The position numbers and the translations under genes were made by a program. From Elusimicrobia bacterium GWC2_64_44 (GTDB lineage: Bacteria; Elusimicrobiota; Elusimicrobia; Elusimicrobiales; UBA9959), in NCBI GenBank assembly GCA_001799845.1, contig MGUG01000030.1:124001-188000 (forward strand): a stretch of 64,000 nt of DNA, given 5' to 3'. How positions within the stretch are numbered: position 1 is the stretch's first letter; the number at the start of each line of letters is the position of its first letter. The notes beneath the pieces are model-generated. The model was not told where the DNA came from and searched no databases. It saw nothing but the letters and a program-made list of their open reading frames with translations. Positions 60,213 through 64,000 of the stretch are shown in pieces.

Positions 60213-61553
60213 ATGGCATTCTGGGGAAACAAGCAGGAGGGGGAAAGCCCGCAGCCCGGCCAGCAGGCGCCGGTGCAGACCACCGGCACGCTGGAAGAAG
60301 GCTATAACGAGATAGTAAAGTCCAAGGGCCGAGCGCCAGGCATAGACCTCGCCATCAAGCTCAGCGACCTCATCCTCGAGCACGCCGTCGAGGAGCGCGC
60401 CAGCGACGTGCACATCGAGTCCCAGGGCGCGAACCTCCGCGTCCGCTTCCGCGTGGACGGCATCCTGCAGGACATGCTGAGCTCGCCGAAGAACTCCGAC
60501 ATCCCGCTGACCCAGCGCATCCGCGTGCTCGCCGGCTTCGATCCCGAACCCCCTACCTCTTTCCGCAACGAGGAAGGCCGCTTCCAGAAGATGCTGGCCG
60601 GCCGCGCCATCCAGGTGCGCGTTTCCTCCTTTCCGACCGTCAACGGCGAGAAGCTGGTGCTGCGCGTGCTGGACCGGCAGCAGCTGGGCCTGGACCTCGA
60701 CCAGGTGGGCCTGGACCAGGACGCGCTGACGCTGATCAAGAAGCTCATCCGCAACCCGTACGGCATCTTCTTCATCACCGGCTCCACCGGCTCCGGCAAG
60801 ACCACCTCGCTTTACGCGATACTCAAGAACATCAACACCCCGATGATCAACATCATCACGCTCGAGGACCCGGTGGAATACCGCCTCGAGGGCATCAACC
60901 AGGCCCAGATCAACGCCAAGACCGGCTTCACCTGGTCAGAGGGCCTGCGCACCATCCTGCGCCAGGACCCGGACGTCATCATGGTGGGCGAGATCCGCGA
61001 CTTCGACACCGCCGAGATCAGCCTGCGCGCGGCCCTGACCGGCCACCTGCTGTTCACCACCATCCACACCATCAACTCCGCCAGCATTATCGAGCGCCTC
61101 TTCGAGATGGGCGTGCCGCCCTTCCTTATCGGCTCTTCGATGCTGGGCGCCATGAGCCAGCGCCTGGTGCGCAAGGTCTGCCCCAAGTGCTCTCAGAACG
61201 CGGCACCCCCGTCGGAGCCGGTAGTCAACGAATTCGTAAAGAACATGGACCCCGACGAAGGCAAGATCGTCAAGGAGCTCATCCTCAAGCCCGGCGCCAC
61301 TTACAAGGTGGAGAAGGGCTGCCCGGAGTGCCGCAATACCGGCTACATGGGCCGCGTCGGCATCTTCGAACTGATGCTGATGAACGAGGAGATCCGCAAG
61401 CACATCCTCGACCACGCCCCGACCGACGTCATAAAGCGCGCCGCGATCAGGAGCGGCAAGATGCGCACGCTCCTGATGGACGGCATCCTTAAGGCCCGCG
61501 CCGGCACTACGACGCTGGCCGAGATCATCCGCGTCACCGCGACCATGGTGTAA
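60213..61553 (+). CDS. GspE/PilB-type secretion/pilus ATPase
   Basis: Walker A 'ITGSTGSGKTTSLYAIL', 'ITLEDPVEYRLEGINQAQINAKTGFTWSEGLRTILRQDPDVIMVGEIRD', Cys motif 'CPKC..CPEC'. Confidence 0.93.
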   Translation: MAFWGNKQEGESPQPGQQAPVQTTGTLEEGYNEIVKSKGRAPGIDLAIKLSDLILEHAVEERASDVHIESQGANLRVRFRVDGILQDMLSSPKNSDIPLTQRIRVLAGFDPEPPTSFRNEEGRFQKMLAGRAIQVRVSSFPTVNGEKLVLRVLDRQQLGLDLDQVGLDQDALTLIKKLIRNPYGIFFITGSTGSGKTTSLYAILKNINTPMINIITLEDPVEYRLEGINQAQINAKTGFTWSEGLRTILRQDPDVIMVGEIRDFDTAEISLRAALTGHLLFTTIHTINSASIIERLFEMGVPPFLIGSSMLGAMSQRLVRKVCPKCSQNAAPPSEPVVNEFVKNMDPDEGKIVKELILKPGATYKVEKGCPECRNTGYMGRVGIFELMLMNEEIRKHILDHAPTDVIKRAAIRSGKMRTLLMDGILKARAGTTTLAEIIRVTATMV

Positions 61554-61612
61554 GCCCGCGGCGCGGAACTGGCCCGGCCGGCCGGCATGGCGGCCGGGCC
61601 GTTTCTTTCGAG

Positions 61613-62590
61613 ATGAAAACCATAATCATAAAATTCGGCGGGAGCTCGCTGGCCGACCCGGGCAAGATACGCCGGGCGGCTGGCATGGTGGCGGCCGCGC
61701 GCCGCCGCGGCTTTTCCCCGGTCGCGGTGGTCTCGGCCCCGGCCGACGCCACCGACGACCTGCTGGCGCTCGCGGCGCAGGCGGGCGGGCAGCGCCTTTC
61801 CCCGCGCGAGACGGACGCGCTGCTGGCCTCCGGCGAGCAGATCAGCGCCGCGCTGCTGGCGCTCGCCCTGCAGGCCGAGGGGCGCAAGGCCGTCTCACTG
61901 ACGGGCGCCCAGGCGGGCATCCGTACCGACGATAGATTTTCAGCCGCGGCCGTCAGGGCCGTGGACGCGCGCCGCCTCAGGCGGGAGCTCGCCGCCGGCC
62001 GAATACCGGTGGTGGCCGGCTTCCAGGGTAGCACGGGCGGCGGGGACGTGACCACGCTGGGCCGCGGCGGTTCGGATTTCACCGCTGTGGCGCTGGCCCG
62101 CGCGCTCGGTGCCGCGCTCTGCGAGTTCCGCACAGACGTGAAAGGCATTTATACAGCCCACCCGGCCATAGTGCCGGAAGCCCGGCCCATAAAGGCCCTG
62201 ACCTACGCCGAAGTCGTGGCGCTGTCCGCCCTGGGCACCGAGGTGCGCCAGCTGGGCGCCATCGCTTACGCGGCAAAGCATTCCATCCCGCTGCACCTGC
62301 GCTCCTCGTTCCACGACGAGCCCGGCACGCTGATCAACGCCGGGGGCGGCAGGCCGGGCGTTTCCTGCCTCTCTCTGCGAAAGGCGCCGGACGGCGCCCT
62401 GGTGTCTGCCGTGGGCCGGGAGCTCTCCCGGGCGCACGCCGCCAGGGGGCTCGCTGCCGCGGGTCCCTGCGCCGCGCTGCTGCGCTCTGCCGCCGGGGCG
62501 TTCACGCTGCGCGTGCCCGCCGAAAGGGGGGAAGCGGCCCTTAAAGCGCTGCACGCCGCTTTTTTCGGCGCTTCAGGGCCGTTGACTTGA
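61613..62590 (+). CDS. Aspartokinase-like amino-acid kinase
   Basis: 'IIKFGGSSLADP', 'GFQGSTGGGDVTTLGRGGSDFTAVALARAL', 'FRTDVKGIYTAHP'. Confidence 0.9.
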   Translation: MKTIIIKFGGSSLADPGKIRRAAGMVAAARRRGFSPVAVVSAPADATDDLLALAAQAGGQRLSPRETDALLASGEQISAALLALALQAEGRKAVSLTGAQAGIRTDDRFSAAAVRAVDARRLRRELAAGRIPVVAGFQGSTGGGDVTTLGRGGSDFTAVALARALGAALCEFRTDVKGIYTAHPAIVPEARPIKALTYAEVVALSALGTEVRQLGAIAYAAKHSIPLHLRSSFHDEPGTLINAGGGRPGVSCLSLRKAPDGALVSAVGRELSRAHAARGLAAAGPCAALLRSAAGAFTLRVPAERGEAALKALHAAFFGASGPLT

Positions 62591-62610
62591 ACTGTATTAA
62601 TCTATAGAAT
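62582..62610 (+). promoter_or_regulatory. Sigma70-type promoter
   Basis: TTGACT - 17 nt - TAGAAT; ATG of the next gene 6 nt downstream. Confidence 0.65.
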
Positions 62611-62616
62611 TAACCA

Positions 62617-62853
62617 ATGGCTATCATAATACGCGCCGTCTTCGTAATTTTCTGGCTGGTCGCGACGGGCTTCATAGGCTTCCTGGCCTATATCGTCACG
62701 CAGACCGAAGCCAACCCGCAGGCGCTCTGGGCCTGGCTGGTCATGTGCGCGTTCTCCTTCGTCTCGGCCACCTTCCTCGCCTATAACATCGTCTTCGGCC
62801 ACCACGACAGGGCCGACATGCCCCATCACCACAATCATCTCGCCAAAGGCTGA
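62617..62853 (+). CDS. Small two-TM membrane protein with His-rich C-terminus
   Basis: Two hydrophobic helices; tail 'FGHHDRADMPHHHNHLAKG'. Confidence 0.7.
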   Translation: MAIIIRAVFVIFWLVATGFIGFLAYIVTQTEANPQALWAWLVMCAFSFVSATFLAYNIVFGHHDRADMPHHHNHLAKG

Positions 62854-62858
62854 CGGCC

Positions 62859-64000
62859 ATGTCTTTCGACCTGGCCATACTCGGCGGCAAAACCGTTATC
62901 GGCGGCAAAGCCGCCGTTAAGGACATTTTTGTGAGCGGGGGCCGCATAGCCGCGGTACGCCCGGCCGCCAAAACACCTCCGCGCGCCGTCCGCTCCATCG
63001 ACGCGCGGGGCCTGCTGGTCCTGCCCGGAGTGATAGACGCGCACGCCCACTTCCGGCTGAAGCTGGGGCCCGGCAGGTACACCGCCGACGATTTTACCTC
63101 CGGCTCCGCCGCCGCCGTCTGCGGCGGTACCACCACCTTCATCGATTATACCGGCCAGGGCCCGGGCGAAGACCCTCTAAAAGGGCTCAAGGACCGCGTA
63201 AAAGAGGCCGAGGGGCGCTGCTACGCGGACTTCTCTTTCCACTGCATGCTGACCGGCTGGGACCGGCTGAAAGATCCGGCAGGCCGCATGAGGGCAGCGG
63301 TAAGGGCCGGGGCTCCGACTTTCAAGATGTTCACCGCCTACGGCGCCCGCGGCCTGCTGGCGGCCGACGCCTCCCTGACCGCGGCCCTGGAGGCCGCCGG
63401 CCGCCTGGGCGCGCTTGTGTGCGTGCACGCCGAGAACGGGCCCGTCATAGACTTCCTGACCGGCATCTTCGCCCCGTCGAAGGGCATACAGGCCCTGCCG
63501 CTGTCCCGCCCGCCGTTCACCGAGACTGAGGCCGTAGGCAGGGTGGCGGGCCTGGCCGCCGCCTCCGGCGCGCCGGTCTATTTCGTGCACCTCTCCGCCT
63601 CCGGCTCGGCGGCATTGGTCGCCGCCGCCAGGGCGGCGGGCCTGAAAGTCATGGGGGAAACCTGCCCGCAGTACCTGGCGCTCGACGAAAGCTGCTTCAG
63701 GGTCAAAGACGGGCATCTGTACTCCTGCTGCCCGCCCATCAGGACCAAAGAGGATAACGCGGCGCTGTGGCGCGCCCTCAGGCAAGGCCGCCTGCAGGTG
63801 CTTGCCACCGACAACTGCACCTTCACCCGTGAACAGAAAGCCGCCTGGGGCGGCGACATCAGGAAGTTGCCCATGGGCCTGCCCGGGGCGCAGACACTGC
63901 TGGCCACGGCCTACACCTACGGCGTCAAAGCCGGCAAAATATCTTTAGCTAAAATGATACAGGTCCTGTGTGAAAATCCAGCGCGGATAATGGGCCTGTC
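62859..64000 (+). CDS. Dihydropyrimidinase/dihydroorotase-like amidohydrolase (3' truncated by window)
   Basis: Open frame from ATG 62859: 'MSFDLAILGGKTVIGG...GVIDAHAHFRLKLG...GAPTFKMFTAYGARGL...VCVHAEN'. Confidence 0.85.
   Translation, partial: MSFDLAILGGKTVIGGKAAVKDIFVSGGRIAAVRPAAKTPPRAVRSIDARGLLVLPGVIDAHAHFRLKLGPGRYTADDFTSGSAAAVCGGTTTFIDYTGQGPGEDPLKGLKDRVKEAEGRCYADFSFHCMLTGWDRLKDPAGRMRAAVRAGAPTFKMFTAYGARGLLAADASLTAALEAAGRLGALVCVHAENGPVIDFLTGIFAPSKGIQALPLSRPPFTETEAVGRVAGLAAASGAPVYFVHLSASGSAALVAAARAAGLKVMGETCPQYLALDESCFRVKDGHLYSCCPPIRTKEDNAALWRALRQGRLQVLATDNCTFTREQKAAWGGDIRKLPMGLPGAQTLLATAYTYGVKAGKISLAKMIQVLCENPARIMGL

Overview
GC-rich, gene-dense bacterial chromosome segment; style and gene content resemble Elusimicrobiota or a related deep Gram-negative lineage (inference only). 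Main blocks: (1) thioredoxin-like, HAD and TrmJ-like genes and an NDUFA9-like epimerase, divergent from a complete 14-gene nuoA-N operon (3.86-16.9 kb); (2) a membrane-anchored sHsp-like gene, a small HTH gene and a PRC-barrel-like remnant; (3) an FMN-riboswitch-controlled ribBA-ribH-ribD-ribE operon on the minus strand; (4) secreted/surface proteins: a fibre-like repeat protein, two proteins sharing a 'TPNGDGxND' C-terminal domain, and a PorV/UPF0164-like protein with TPRs; (5) a signalling/motor locus with a FliF/FliG-like composite protein, a coiled-coil HATPase protein, three response regulators, a sensor kinase, MotB and MotA; (6) acyl-CoA dehydrogenase, EtfB and ferredoxin-EtfA; (7) Pgi, tandem S41-like proteins and an M6-like metalloprotease; (8) a tightly coupled seven-gene minus-strand operon (UbiA, radical SAM, lipid-kinase-like, ThiL-like, OYE-like, SPT/AONS-like, epimerase) that looks like an uncharacterised lipid or natural-product pathway; (9) malic enzyme, tRNA-Met(CAT), GreA-like, PilB/GspE-like ATPase, aspartokinase and a dihydropyrimidinase-like gene cut by the window end. 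The most unusual signals are a two-copy family of ~135-nt imperfect palindromic intergenic elements with diverged but still complementary arms, an adjacent ~200-nt long-hairpin element, the motor-like locus without recognisable flagellar genes, and the seven-gene lipid-like operon. All assignments come from reading the sequence; no searches were run.
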